Assembly (NCBI RefSeq): GCF_002775205.1
Contig: NC_036465.1
Span: 749,638 to 813,637 of the forward strand
Source: Xiphophorus maculatus
Lineage: Eukaryota > Chordata > Actinopteri > Cyprinodontiformes > Poeciliidae
Direction: 5' to 3'
Length of the DNA: 64,000 bases
The notes under the pieces are model-generated. The model was not told the DNA's origin, searched no databases, and saw only the letters and a list, made by a program, of their open reading frames with translations. Positions 1 to 13,100 of the stretch are shown here, one piece after another (the first letter of the stretch is position 1; the number at the start of each line of letters is the position of its first letter). The translations under genes were made by a program, and so were the position numbers.

Positions 1-1162
1 GGGCCTCCAGACACCTTAGAAGATCAGGAAAATCAAAACAAATCAAACGCAGCTTTAATCTGACAAACAGAAGGAATGAACCAGATGTTTATTCTGGTTT
101 ACTCCAGAATGAACCAGATAATAATATGAACTCAAAATAATACAAATGCATAATTAATTTCTGTCTGAGCTGCTGCTGTTCTGCTCCAAACTAAACACAA
201 AACCTCAAGTTTAATTTAACAAAAACATAAATGCAGATTATTATTGAGTAACAAAATAAACTCCTCATTTAAAGTTTTAAATATTTATTTTGTTTTATTT
301 TATTTGTCCATTTGCATATTAGATTTTTTGTGGATCACAACCAAACAAACAGTTTTGATCCGAACTCTGAGATGTGTTATTTAAATTTTTATCTCAGAGT
401 TTCTGTGTTCCTTCAGTCAACCAAATACTTGTAATTATGCTTGTTTGTTTTTATCACAGACATAGTTATTATTTAAATTCAGGAAGGTCATAAAAGCAGT
501 CATAATAATGTCACATGTTTCAAATATTGAGGTCTAAATATTCTGACAACTGAATTAAAAAACAAAGATGAGGAGAAATTTTAATTGGCTTCATTTTCTT
601 TTGGCATTTAAAACATTAAAAAAATTAAATCTTTGGTTGAGAGACACAAAAACAGTTTTTTTTAAATTTCTTAGTGAACATTGCATTTATAACTCCAAAT
701 GTTGGCGGCAGGTAAGGCTGGCCTCCAAAACATTTAAAATAATTTTAATATAAAATGCCTGGAAGTTCTGAAGGAATTAACCAAATAATGCTGATGTGAG
801 AACTGAAGCGATTTTTACTACGGAGAGAGAGGAGGGTCATTTTCAGAGGTATGAGGTTTCAACGGGTTTCTGTGCATATTTGGTCATACTTTTTAATATT
901 TGATGGCTCTCCAATAAGCGATTACTGGCTTATGATGAGACACAGTAATGTTACTGTAAAGGGAGTTTAAATATGGGCAGAAATGAATCAGAGGCATTGA
1001 TTTATAAATAGGATTGATTGGAATAGATGGGTGATTGGATTGAAATGTATTTTTTTGTAAAGTGCCTTGAGTTGACAGTGTTATTAATTCCTATTTGGTG
1101 CTATGTCAATAAACTAAATTTAATTAAATTATGGTAATCTGAAAAAAGGTAATTTTTGCTTT
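1..1162. other. Intergenic AT-rich DNA, no gene seen
   Basis: I see no exon with convincing splice sites or protein similarity here. The only open frame of note (568-753) has no recognisable domain. Positions about 1005-1125 hold a decayed interspersed-repeat tail of the kind common in fish (a TTGATTGG-rich stretch, then text resembling GTGCTATGTCAATAAA). Confidence 0.6.
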
Positions 1163-1175
1163 GAAACAGAGTTCT

Positions 1176-1216
1176 CCATCCATCCATCCATCCATCCATC
1201 CATCCATCCATCCATC
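1176..1216. repeat. (CATC)n tetranucleotide array, LINE 3' tail
   Basis: About ten perfect CATC units. Because they lie exactly between the left target duplication and the LINE 3' end, they are the element's own tail rather than an independent microsatellite. Confidence 0.9.
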
Positions 1217-2379
1217 TTCTTCCTCTTATCCGGGTTCGGGTCGCGGGGGTAGCAGCTTCAGAAGGGAGGCCCAGACTTCCCTCTCCCTTCTTCCCCCATA
1301 CGTGAACAAGGTCCCGAGATACTTGAACTCCTCCACTTGGGGCAGGACACCCCCCCTGACCCGGAGAAGGCACTCCACCCTTTTCCGGCTCAAGACCATG
1401 GCCTCGGATTTGGAGGCACTGATCCTCATCCCGGCCGCTTCATACTCGGCTGCGAACCGCTCCAGCGAGAGCTGCAGATCACGACCTGATGAAGCCAAAA
1501 GGACCACATCGTCTGCAAAAAGCAGAGATGAGATCCTAAGGCCACCAAATCGGATCCCCTCAACACCTTGGCTGGTCTAGAGATTCTGTCTATTAAAGTG
1601 ATGAACAGAATCGGTGACAAAGGGCAGCCCTGGCGGAGTCCAACTCTCACCGGAAACAAGCCCGACTTACTGCCGGCAATGCGGACCAGACTCTGACTCC
1701 GGTCATACAGGGACCTGACAGCCCGTATCAATGGCCCGGTACCCCATACTCCCGGAGAACCCCCCACAGAGCTCCCCGAGGGACACGGTCGAACGCCTTC
1801 TCCAAGTCCACAAAACACATGTAGACTGGTTGGGCGAACTCCCATGCACCCTCCAGGACCCTGCCAAGGGTGTAGAGCTGGTCCAGTGTTCCACAGCCAG
1901 GACGAAAACCACACTGCTCTTCCTGAATCCGAGGTTCGACTATCCGACGGACTCTCCTCTCCAGGACCCCTGAATAGACCTTGCCAGGGAGGCTTAAGAG
2001 TGTGACCCCTCTATAATTGGAGCACATCCTCGGGTCCCCCTTTTTGAACAGGGGGACCACCACCCCAGTCTGCCAATCCAGGGGAACTGCCCCCGATGTC
2101 AATGCAATATTGCAGAGTCGTGTCAGCCAACACAACCCTACAACATCCAGAGCCTTAAGGAACTCCGGGCGGATCTCATCCACCCCCGGAGCCTTGCCAC
2201 CGAGGAGCTTTTTAACCACCTCGGAGACCTCGTCCCCAGAGATTGGAGAGCCCAACCCAGAGTCCCCAGGCTCCGCTTCTTCAATGGGAGGCATGTTGGT
2301 GGGATTGAGGAGGTCTTTGAAGTATTCTGCCCACTGGCCCACAATGTCCTGAGTAGAGGTCAGCAGCACATCATTCCCA
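1176..2379 (-). mobile_element. 5'-truncated, frameshifted LINE (reverse transcriptase part)
   Basis: Read on the minus strand, this encodes the middle and C-terminal part of a non-LTR reverse transcriptase. Visible motifs in order are GKAPGVDEIRPEFLK, EQCGFRPG, FVDLEKAFDRVPR (motif A), GLRQGCPLSPILF and, in a shifted frame, FADDVVLLASSG (the catalytic F-A-D-D box). The reading passes through three frames (1728-2369, 1426-1914, 1226-1507), so the copy is dead. Its 3' end is a (GGAT)n tail at 1176-1216. The insertion is bracketed by a perfect 13-bp duplication (gaaacagagttct) at 1163-1175 and 2380-2392, which defines both ends and shows target-primed insertion with 5' truncation. The clade (L2/CR1/Rex-like or other) cannot be fixed by eye. 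Confidence 0.9.
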
Positions 2380-2392
2380 GAAACAGAGTTCT

Positions 2393-2769
2393 TATGGTTT
2401 TAATATTTCAAATATAAAAAATTTATTAAAAATTCTCTTTAAGTTATCAACCACAACAAATGAAAAAATTGCTTCTATTTCAATCTCATATTTTTACATT
2501 AAAATAAAAACCAAATTTCCACTTGGCTTTAAAAATGTTTGTGATTTTTAGGTCTTAATATGAAAATATACCTTTTTTTATTTTCCAAAATATGCAGTAA
2601 GTCCACAAAAGACCGCTCTGTAAGCCGCCGTTTATGACGTGGAGCTCATAACGGTAATAAAGGCTTCCTGTTGCTAAAAACAAACCTCAATATTGATTTT
2701 CGATTAATGATATTTTACCATAAAATCTGTTTCAGTCTCAGCTCAAACCATTTCTCAGGTTTCGAAAGA
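2393..2769. other. Intergenic AT-rich spacer upstream of the canx promoter
   Basis: Low-complexity AT-rich sequence with no reading frame or repeat that I recognise. Base composition shifts to GC-rich at about 2750, where the promoter begins. Confidence 0.5.
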
Positions 2770-3021
2770 CTTACTACAGCCAATCAGCGCACATTTCCTG
2801 TGACAGCTGCGCCAATCATCGCCGTCCACGAGGTTCAGCTCTAAGACGGGCTGTCCGACAGAGATTTTCCTCCAACCAATGAGCGGCTGCCATTTGACAG
2901 GAAATGGCTAACCCTGGATCCGGCTGGCCAATCAGCGTCCAGCGAAGGCGGCGATTTCCCTGTGATTCTCCCACGTGACCCTCCTCACTAGTTCCCAGGC
3001 GGTCATATCACGGAGCTTGAG
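2770..3021 (+). promoter_or_regulatory. canx: Calnexin core promoter and first (untranslated) exon
   Basis: A compact GC-rich block with four CCAAT boxes at 2780-2784, 2812-2816, 2876-2880 and 2928-2932, then a CCCACGTGACC E-box/UPRE-like site near 2981-2991. It ends in a strong splice donor (TTGAG|GTGAGTAAA, junction 3021/3022). No ATG-initiated coding precedes the donor, so the exon is untranslated, and the first coding exon begins at 7167. Multiple CCAAT boxes with a CCACG partner are typical of ER chaperone genes regulated by NF-Y with ATF6/XBP1. The transcription start cannot be placed from sequence alone. Confidence 0.7.
2812..2830 (+). promoter_or_regulatory. ER stress response element (ERSE)
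   Basis: CCAAT, nine bases, then CCACG: an exact match to the ERSE consensus CCAAT-N9-CCACG bound by NF-Y plus ATF6. A degenerate second copy (CCAAT-N9-CCATT) lies at 2876-2894. The site is about 190 bp upstream of the first splice donor, a normal ERSE position for an ER-stress-inducible chaperone gene. Confidence 0.85.
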
Positions 3022-6000
3022 GTGAGTAAAGAAAGCGATAAATTAGCTTTTTTACTGGAAAACACAGAAAAATGCGACTTTTTCCGGACAGGAGCGGGTT
3101 GATTCTGGATGTGAGGCTGGAGGTAGCGCCCTGTCTGCGGGTTCTCGAGGGTAAACATGGAGCGGGGAGTGGGTCGGAGCGGAGTGGCTAGCTGGGGCTA
3201 ATTAACCGCAGGTGAACCCGGACCGCCTGCTAGCTTGGTCCGCTGGAGACTTTTTACCGCAAAATACTCCCAGAATGATCCAGAAACGGTTTAATCTGTC
3301 TAAAAAGCAGCTTTCTGAGCCGGGTTGGTGTTTTAATACAGGCTGAAACATCCAGAAAACCCGGAGCTGCTCGGCTGGATGTGCAGTGACCTAGGAGGCT
3401 TAAACTTTAAGTTTAATTAAAATTAAAAAGCTAGAGGCGGCTATAGCTCACAATGAGTTTAAGTCTCTGTAATGAACAGAATATTTGTTTTCTGTTAATT
3501 AATATTCACACGAAGGAGCCTAAAAGTTGAAAACCAGTACAATGTGGTGCAAAAATATCATTAGAATAAGTTTAAAATGAAGGCAGCTTGTTTTATGTTC
3601 CTCCGTTTACACTGTAAAACTTTATGACCCGTAATAAGGACATTGCTTCATTTAAATGTCAGGTTAGGATAGTTCTGCAAACTGCTCAACAAACAGCATT
3701 TATTAAGCACTTTAGGTTTTGGTGGTCAAAATAAATGAATGAATTAATTGGTACCAGAAATTTTCTTCAGCCAGGAAGCCCAGTTCATCTTACAACTGAA
3801 AATGGGAATTAAACTACAAAACTAAGCCAAATTATAAAAATAAATCAATTAAATTTCCCCAAAGCCATGAATCTAACCTGTTTTAAAATGATCATTATTT
3901 TGTTACAATAATTTTTTTTTTTTTAATTTAGACCCGAAAACCGAATATTTGTCCTAAAATTTTCAGTAATTTCTGCAGTTTTTCAGATATTTGCATGAAA
4001 CGTTTTTTATTATTATTATATTCATTCAGTGTATAAGTTGCAGTAGTAAATAAACCTGGTTTTGTCTGGACCGCCATATCTCCGGCCCGTCCATTAGAGC
4101 CATCATCAGACTCTAACTGGGTCACAGGAAGCTGGACTTCCCAATCCAGTTCTCATCCTGGTCCGTCTCCCAGTTTTCCCAGTTTAACTTTGAGGATTTT
4201 TCCAGTTTTTCCTCCAGAGTGTTTCAGTCTCCCACTGCTGGAGGACTTCCTGGTTTCTGACCAATCAGAGAGCAGACAGATACGTCCACTTCCAGTAGAT
4301 TTCTGATTGGTTCTGGACAAACTGGACCTGGAGGTTCTGTTTCAAAAGAATTTAAATATTTTCTATTTTTGATTCAACATAAAGTTTAAATTCTGGTCTG
4401 TTTGCTGCTTTTCCTCTTTCTGGTTCTGGCCCGGCCCGTTTTCCTGCTCTCTGGTTCTGGTTCTTTTGGGTCCATCCTCAGGAAGATGATCTGAGCAGTA
4501 AATGGAAAACTTTGTCAGGTTGATGTTTAATCTCTAAACTGTAAATGAGAAATATTCAGACCAACGTTTTGCTCATTATCTCAAAATAAACAAAATATTA
4601 TAAATCTTTAAAAATGCAAACCATGCAAAAATGATTTATTGCAGAAAACAGACCAGATGTTTTCTTTAATAAAATGTTTCAGGTTTATTTTGGTCGAATG
4701 TTTTTTAGAAAATGTTTTTAATTTAAATTAACCAGAACATTCTTCTAAAATCTTCTCTGTCTTTACTTATATTTAATAACAACTGGGTGCAAAAATCTGA
4801 TGGAAAAACTTCAGTGATATTAAAATCAAACATGGCTGATAAGAAAAAAATACTTTATTATTCCAAACATTTTCCATTTCAGAAGATCTCGTTCTAAAAA
4901 CGTATAAAACGTTCATCAACTTTATGCCGTCCTTAATCTGCAGTCAGGGCCACATAAAATTTTTGCAAGGGCAGCAAACGGCCCCCGCACCACACTTTGG
5001 ACACCGCAGATTCAGCCGGTTCTGATGATTCTGGTATCTGCTGGTGTTTGGACATCTTGCTGCAGCAGAAAGGAGGTGCTGATATGAACATAATTTAATT
5101 TTAAACTGAGCAGAACCAGAAGGAAAGTTAAACGACTGAAACGTCAAAGATTCGAGGTCTAAATATTAATTTGTAGCTTTAATAAAAACATAAATCAGAT
5201 GTTTGATATTTTTACCCATAAATCAGAGTAAAACCTGAGGTTCTGATGGTTCTTCTGGACCAGACTGGGTTGATGATGAATCGGTTCGTCCTGATTGAGT
5301 TTGCTGTGCTTTTATTTTGAAGGCAGGCGTGATGAATTAAACGGAAACGTTTACTGGACACAAAAAGCCGTTTTTCTGGATTTCTCCTCCATGCCGGCTG
5401 CAGGGAGCCGCTCTGTTCAAACAGAAACCAGTCGGAACCAGTCGGACCTGCTGTGTGACGCGTTAGCCTCAGCCGTCTGAGCTCTGGATCGGGTCAGGAC
5501 TGGATGAGTTCAGCACCGCGACCGTCAGCAGTGATAAAACATCCCAGGACCAGTTAGAACCAGTAAAACCCAGTCAGAACCAGTTACAATTAATTAGAAC
5601 TAATTAGACCCAGTCAGAACCCAATTAGAACCGATTAGGTCCAGTTGGGGCCAATTGGCACCAGTCAGAAACAGTTAGATCCCAGTTAGAACCCAGTTTG
5701 GAGCAGGTCCTGCTGACTCTGACATCAGATTAGCGGAGAAGTCCCGCCTCCTGGGCGCTCTGGATTGGGATTAGGCGTCTGATTTACCGGCCAATCAGAG
5801 CCGGCGGCTGGAATCTCGTTAGGCAACAGGAAGCTGAGGCGGTTCTGCTTTTACGCTGCCTGAACGGAGCAGGTTGCTATGGTAACCTCCCTCCAGGAGG
5901 GAAACCGTGCTCTGCTCGGCAATGAGCAGCTGCTCTGACCCATCTCTGTTCAGGAACCAGAACCTGGAGTGGTTCTTGTTCTGGTTCTGAACTGGTCCAA

Positions 6001-7166
6001 ATGACTCCTAAAGTGGTTGACGGATCCATTTCTGCAGCAGCGGTTATTAAAACCATCTGATCACGTTTAAAGTGTAACTCTGGTAATCTGACTATAAATC
6101 TTCCTGTTCATCTATATTCTGTGTCAGATTTTTTACATTTTCTTGTAAATTTGTTTTAATTCTGCTTTATTTGACCTCAAACTGCCTCAGTGGTGCCCTC
6201 TGTAGGCCGAACAGTTGAGTTCCAGCTAATAAAGGGGCGCCCCTGGTGGCAAAACAGGAGAATAGCGAGCTCTTTTCTCATGGCAGAGCAATCTATGCTG
6301 TCACCATTAAAGTCGCTAAATTAGCTTTTTTTTTTTTTTTTTTGGAAAAAGTGGTTAAGTTGGCAGAAGAGTTTTCGTACATTTTGCATTATGTACTTTA
6401 ATAGTTTGCTGCACAGTATTTTGATGTATTTTCTGTAAAGTATATTCCTAATTTTTGTTTTTTTGTTTTCTTTTCATAAGTATTTTCATCCTACATGCCT
6501 CCATGCTGCTGTTAAACCTGACTAAATATATATATTTTTAATAACTAGTTCAAATATTGCTTGGTTATTTCTGTGGCATCCTACTGTTTGTCCAGCTTCA
6601 CCGGCTCGCTGTTGTAACTATAGTAACAGCAAACCAGCTGATTGTCAGATCACGAGGTTTTGATGGCTAACAGCAGAAATTATTCAGGTGTTTCCAAGTA
6701 AGGAGGGCTAAATGTTTACCTCACTGTTATTTTAAAAAACAATCTGCTTTTGTTACTACAATAATGTGACACTGATGTTAATTCAAAACGATTAATAAGA
6801 AACAAAAATTAAATTATCATGAAAAAATGTTACTGAAGCTGATGTTCAAACAAAGGATGGACCCCTGAACTTATTTTCTAGAAGCTTTTTAAAGCAGTCA
6901 CTTCAGATTACTCTTGGCCACGCCCCTCCAACTCTTGGCCACGCCCACTTTCGCGTTGGTTGTTCCTCAGGGGGCGGGGCTTAGCTTTCCCACTTAATGA
7001 CTGTAAACACGGGTGTGTGTGTGTGCTGTAATCCCACAGGGTGTAATCTCATTAAGGTAGCCCGTGGGGTCGGCTGGTCTCCATGGCGATGGACCCCAAC
7101 CGCTCCTGTGGGGCTGGGTGGTCTCCATGGCGACGGAGCGCTGCATCATGTTGTACTTGTCTGCAG
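3022..7166 (+). other. canx: canx intron 1
   Basis: A 4.1-kb intron between the untranslated exon and the ATG exon. It holds AT-rich unique sequence, a degenerate tandem of CAGTTAGAAC-like words at about 5520-5700, a poly-T run near 6326-6343 and two GGCCACGCCC boxes near 6917-6950. Open frames in it (for example 5295-5480) have no similarity I recognise. Confidence 0.6.
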
Positions 7167-7169
7167 ACC

Positions 7170-10100
7170 ATGCATCAGAAGGCGCTGCTGTTCGTTCTGC
7201 TGGCGGTGGGCCTGCTCTGCCTCGGCCTGGCGCCCGCCTGCCAGGCCCAGGACCAGAACCGGGATGAAGACGCGGACGTGGAGGACGACCTGGACCTGGA
7301 CCTGGCCGGAACCGAGGATGACGACGAGCTGGACAGGGACGAAGAAGCCCCGCCCGCACCAAAAGCCCCCTCTGCGCCCAAGGTGAACCACCGGGTGCTG
7401 TTGCCATGGTTACCGATGGTTTGGACCCTTGAGGTCCGGCCAGTCAGAACCTGATGGACGTGCGGTTCCTCTTTGTTCAGGTGACCTACAAGGCTCCAGA
7501 ACCGATGGGGGAGCATTTCTTCGCCGAGTCGTTTGACCGGGGGACCCTGGACGGGTGAGCGCACACACCTGACCTGGTTCTGTTCTGATCCGGTTGGTTG
7601 AACCGGACCGCAAGAGCCGATACAGACGAAGAGGTTTCCGTGGGTAGAGTAGTTATCTTGTGATCGGAAGGTTGTAGGTTTGATTCCTCTTGCCACATGT
7701 TGGCCTGCCCCTGGGCAAGACACTTAACTCCGAGTTGCACCAATCTGCGTGTCGCAGTGTGAGTGTGAAGGGGTGAATGGGTGTGTGTGAATGTGTGAAT
7801 GGGTGTGTGTGAATGTGTGAATGTGAAGGGGTGAATGGGTGTGTGTGAATGTGTGAGTGTGAAGGGGTGAATGGGTGTGTGTGAATGGGTGAGTGTGACT
7901 CTGGCGTAAAGCGCTCTGATTTCTAAAGCGCTACATAAGCTCAGTCCATTTACCATTATGGTTGTTGGGTCAAGAGAAGCGACTGGTTCTGATCCAAACT
8001 CTGTATTTCTTATTGACCCGTTGGTTCTGATCTGAACCCGGTTTGTTTTTGGTTCCAGGTGGGTTCTATCCAAGGCGAAGAAGGATGATGCAGATGAAGA
8101 GATCGCAAAGTATGATGGTATGTCTATTTCTTTCTGGGTCGGAATCGGACCGTCGGTTCCAGATGAGACGTTGTCCTCTGATTGGCTCATAGTGGTGATG
8201 ATGATGGTGTTTGGACAGGTAAATGGGCCGTAGAGGAGATGAAGGACACCAAGCTGCCCGGCGATAAAGGTTTGGTCCTGATGTCCAGAGCCAAACATCA
8301 CGCCATTTCCGCCCCACTGCTGCGACCTTTCACCTTCGATTCCATGCCCCTCGTCATCCAGTAAGACCTGATCAGAACCAGAATTGTTGCTCCGTCCTGC
8401 CCGAACCCGTTGACAGGTGTTTGTGTCCAGGTACGAGGTGAACTTCCAGTCCGGGATCGACTGCGGCGGCGCCTACGTGAAGCTGCTGAGCGAGACGCCT
8501 GGCCTGGACCTGGTCAGTATCGGGACGGCAGCAGTGCCGGTCCAAATGGGTTTCAATCTCACTGAGATCTCTGTCCCTGCAGGACCAATTTGTGGACAAG
8601 ACGGCGTACACCATCATGTTTGGACCCGATAAGTGCGGAGAAGATTACAAGCTGCACTTCATCTTCAGGCACAAGAACCCCAAAACCGGGCAGTACGAGG
8701 AGAAGCACGCCAAGAAACCCGACGCCGACCTGCGGTCCTACTTCACCGACAAGAAGACGCACCTGTACACCCTGGGTACGCCACCTTACACACACACACA
8801 CACACTCCTCTCTCACTGCACTTGTGTAGACTTGCTTTGACAGGGTGTCTTTGTGTCCTTAAAAAGTTTTAAATTCTTAAATGTAAAACATTAAATTCTT
8901 GATAATATAGACAATAATCTGTATTTTCTTTTAATGTAGATTACAGGCTGTGTGTCTTTAATCTATATTCAGAGTCATGCAGATTCATTTTTTTCAGTCA
9001 CATAGACACAAATACACAAAATACATAAAAAAAAAACAAAATGCACACAGATAAGAAATATCTACCGTATAATTCTGATCTATAAGCCACAACATTTTTC
9101 CCACGCTTCGAATACTGAGGCCTATACTAAGGTGCAGCTAATGCGTGTTTTTTTTTTTAAATTTTTATATGCCAGTAAAAACATTTTGCCTCGTAACAGC
9201 ACACCAAGTAGTTCTCTGAGGTCCAATGAAATTGTACAATAAATTAAGAGCAAATCAAAAACACAATTTCAAAAACCCTCATATGTAATATCTTTTTAAG
9301 TGTCACACGTTACAACGTGGGACACCTGTGGCTTAAAATCCGGTGCAGCCTACACAATTACAAAATTTATTTTCTTTCCAAAATTAGAGGATGCAGTTTT
9401 TAATCTAGTGTGCCCTGTAGTCCAGAATTTTTGGTATGCACAAACACAGATATGTACACAAGAATATTGCATTTAAGACGTGTATTCATCTTAAATAAAA
9501 ATAATGTAGATTTCTTTTGTACAGTTCTGTCATGATACAGGTCTTAAATTTAATTCAGAACTTGTGAAATTAAATGTGTACATGGCAAAATGTCCTCACA
9601 ATGTCGGAGGTTAAGAGTGAGTCCTCACGAGCTAGCTAAACAAGTATACACACAGTTTTGACAGTGTAACTGTGCTCTGACGCCCCCCAGTGGTGAACGC
9701 CGACAACAGCTTTGAGGTTCTGGTGGATCAGACCGTGGTGAACAGCGGCAACCTGCTGAAGGACATGACACCCCCCGTCAATCCCCCAGCTGAGATTGAG
9801 GACCCTGACGACCACAAACCGGAGGACTGGGACGAGAGGCCAAAGATCCAGGACCCCGACGCCGTCAAACCCGAAGACTGGTCAGAATCTGCTGTTGCTT
9901 CACCTTTTCTTCTTCTGTGCGCAGTTACTATGGTTACATTGGCTAAAATTGATTACGTAAAGCAGATCTAGTTAATTTGCTCATCCAGAGTCCTCAAAGC
10001 TCATAATTTAGTTTGATAAGCTTTGTTCCTGTGTTTGGACGCTACCTTGGTGCTGACAAAATATATAGACAGTCTTCATGTTCATCATGAAATTATACAT

Positions 10101-13100
10101 GTGCAGCACAGTATCATCAGCATAAAAGAGATTTTCTGATAAGAAAACTTATTCCAGGAGGGAAAAGCTAAGATCCGAGTCCAGATCTCTGAGACATACA
10201 GGAAGTAAGATTTATTTTGAATACCAAGATTCCTGAAGAAAAAAAATCAACGCAGAAGAGAGTTGATCTAAGCAAAGTCCCACAGGCAGGAATAAGGCTG
10301 TTAGCATTAGCTAAGCTAGCCGTGTGAACCAACATAGCTGAAGAGGAGTGTGACGACGTGATGAAGGCTGTTAGCTTCGCTAGCCGTCGCTCATGATGTT
10401 TCTTCTTAGGGACGAGGACGCTCCTGCTCAGATTCCTGATGAAGACGCCGTGAAACCGGACGGCTGGTTGGACGATGAGGCCGAGTACATCGGAGACCCC
10501 GATGCCATCAAACCCGACGACTGGTGAGTCACCATGGCAACCTGAACCGCTGACAGCCCTCCCCGCTTGGCAGCCGTGACAGTTCCGTCTCCTGCAGGGA
10601 TGAGGACATGGACGGAGAATGGGAGGCACCTCAGGTCCCCAACCCCGCCTGCGAGAGCGCCCCCGGCTGCGGCCCCTGGAAGCGGCCGATGATTGACAAC
10701 CCCAGTTATAAGGGCAAGTGGAAGCCCCCCATGGTGGACAACCCCAACTACCAGGTGGGTTCTGATACGCTGAGATGGGCTCAGACCGGTTCCTCTAAGT
10801 GGTTCTGACGGTGTTTCTGGGTTTTTTAGTGCACCATATTACTGTGAAACTTTATCAACTATGGCTATCAGCATTTTTCAAGATGGCTTCCATGTTTGAG
10901 CCTTTAAAACTAGTTAATACCATAAAATGCTCCCCATTTTCATGACTTGGAGGATCTTTATGTCACATCATATGTTTTTGGATTTGGCCATCCTAGTCAT
11001 AAAGTAAAGTAATAAAAAATCAGAAACTGAGAACGTTGCTGTTTCTCACAAAAGTCCCCAACTGGAAGGAGAAGACGTAGCGCAAAGGTCAGCGCTAGTT
11101 TCTTATAGTTTTATGCATTTAACAGTTAAGCATTAGCTTCTGCTAATTTTTTTTAACATATTTAGCAGTTTAGCATTAGCTTCTGCCAACATTAAACTGT
11201 TAGCGGTGGCCATTTTGAAAAATGTACACCAGGACAAGGAAACACAAGGTCAGGAAATTATTAAATTTTTACGGTTCAACATATGTAGGCTATGATCTGA
11301 CACCAAACACATTTATCCAATTATTGATTTTAGTTCAAAAATAACTTTTCCATGGCGGCCATCTTAAAAAAAAAATATTCACAAATCAGTTATTTGCTGA
11401 TCCAATTAAATCTGATTTAACACCAAAAGTCTAAATCTGTGACAAATATAGGCAATTTCTGTGCAAAAATAAATTTTCCTTGTTGACCATGGCGGCCATC
11501 TTGACTTTCATTATTGGTGAACGGGAGTTTTTCTACAAAGCTAGTCACTCAAAACGCCTGTGCTAAGTTCGGGTTCTTGTATCCGCATGTGGAATATTTT
11601 TCTGAAATATTAAATCTGCTGCTCCGTCAGGGGATCTGGAAGCCGAGGAAGATCCCCAATCCGGATTACTTTGAGGACCTGCAGCCGTTCAAGATGACGC
11701 CGTTCAGCGCCCTGGGGCTCGAGCTCTGGTCTATGACCTCTGACATCTTCTTCGACAACTTCTTCATCACTAACGACCGCAACACGGCCGAGCGCTGGGC
11801 CACCGACGGCTGGGGGCTGAAGAAGGCAGCGGAGGGCGCTGCTGAGGTGAGTCCACAAAGAACAAATCTGGAAACAAAATGTCTGCTCTACGATTTCTTC
11901 TCTCATTGTTCAGATTGAATCATTCACTGACTGACTGATTCATTTGTTCCTGGCGAGAATCTTTAGTTCCTTTTTCTCCCTCCTGTTGTTTTAAGCTCTG
12001 GATGAAGCTGAAATAAACGTGTCAGTTGGCCTTAGTTCTGCAGAAACTCTTTGGTTTGTTTTTTTCATTTCACCTGCAGCAAAGCTGTGAAATTATACAC
12101 ACCCTTAAGATGTTCTAATCTGCATCATGGTCCATTAACACATTTCATGTGTTTTATTGGGATTTTATGTGACGGAGCAACACAACTTTAAAGTGGAGAG
12201 AAAATTATTTATGGCTTTCAAGCTGTTTGCAGATTTTGAAAATCTGAAAAGTGTGGCGTGTTTTTATACCCAGCAGTTCTCAGTAGAACCGACTCTGGCT
12301 GCAGATCTCCAGCGGATCAGTTTTCATGTCACAGATTCTCAGGTTCAGCTCTGACTTTCACTAGGCCATTCTAAAACACATGTTGGTATTTTCCACTTCT
12401 CTCCTGTTGGTCACATAAAGTCCTGCAGAGTTTCTGGAAGCTTGGATGAAACCGCTTCAGGAGTTTTTGCTGATAAATTCAGGGTCCTTCAGACGGACTC
12501 TGCTGAGGCATAAAGACAGGAATGTGTGTGAATTAAGTGGATCTATGTTTGGTTCTCAGCCGGGTTTGGCAGCCCAGATGCTAAGCGCTGCAGAGGAGCG
12601 ACCCTGGCTCTGGATCGTCTACGTCCTCACTGTGGCTCTTCCTCTCGTCCTCATCATCGTCTTCTGCTGCACGGGCAAGGTACACACACACACACACACA
12701 CACAGAACCTCCAACTTCCTGTGCGATCCTTCACTTCTCTGAAGGAAGGAAAGATGGGAGGATTTCTCTAAAGCTTCAGGCGATTATTCTAACCAATCAT
12801 CTTCTAGCAGGCCGGATCCTGCAGCTCTTTGATGATGATGATGATTACTAGACCTGTCACGATAACAAATTTTGCTGAGCGATTAATTGTCTCAAAAAAT
12901 TATTGCGATAAACGATAATATTGTCTGAAGACCTTTTTACACTGATTTAATGGAAATGATGTAATAATGATGCGATTTCCTGCCAAAGATAGATGCACTT
13001 TATTTTCAAAAGAATATTTAACACTGGAGCTGATAAACAAAATAAACAAAACAACCAAAAACAAAAATAAAATGGATTCTCAGTCTCCATTAACAAAAAA

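Noticed and set aside
7083-7169. Upstream ATG extending the calnexin N terminus
   Set aside because: The segment ends in a splice acceptor (TGTCTGCAG at 7166), and the ATG at 7170 opens a proper signal peptide.
7486-8301. 271-codon minus-strand frame with HTHTH repeats
   Set aside because: Runs through canx introns and the SINE minisatellite; the repeats come from GTGTGAATG units.
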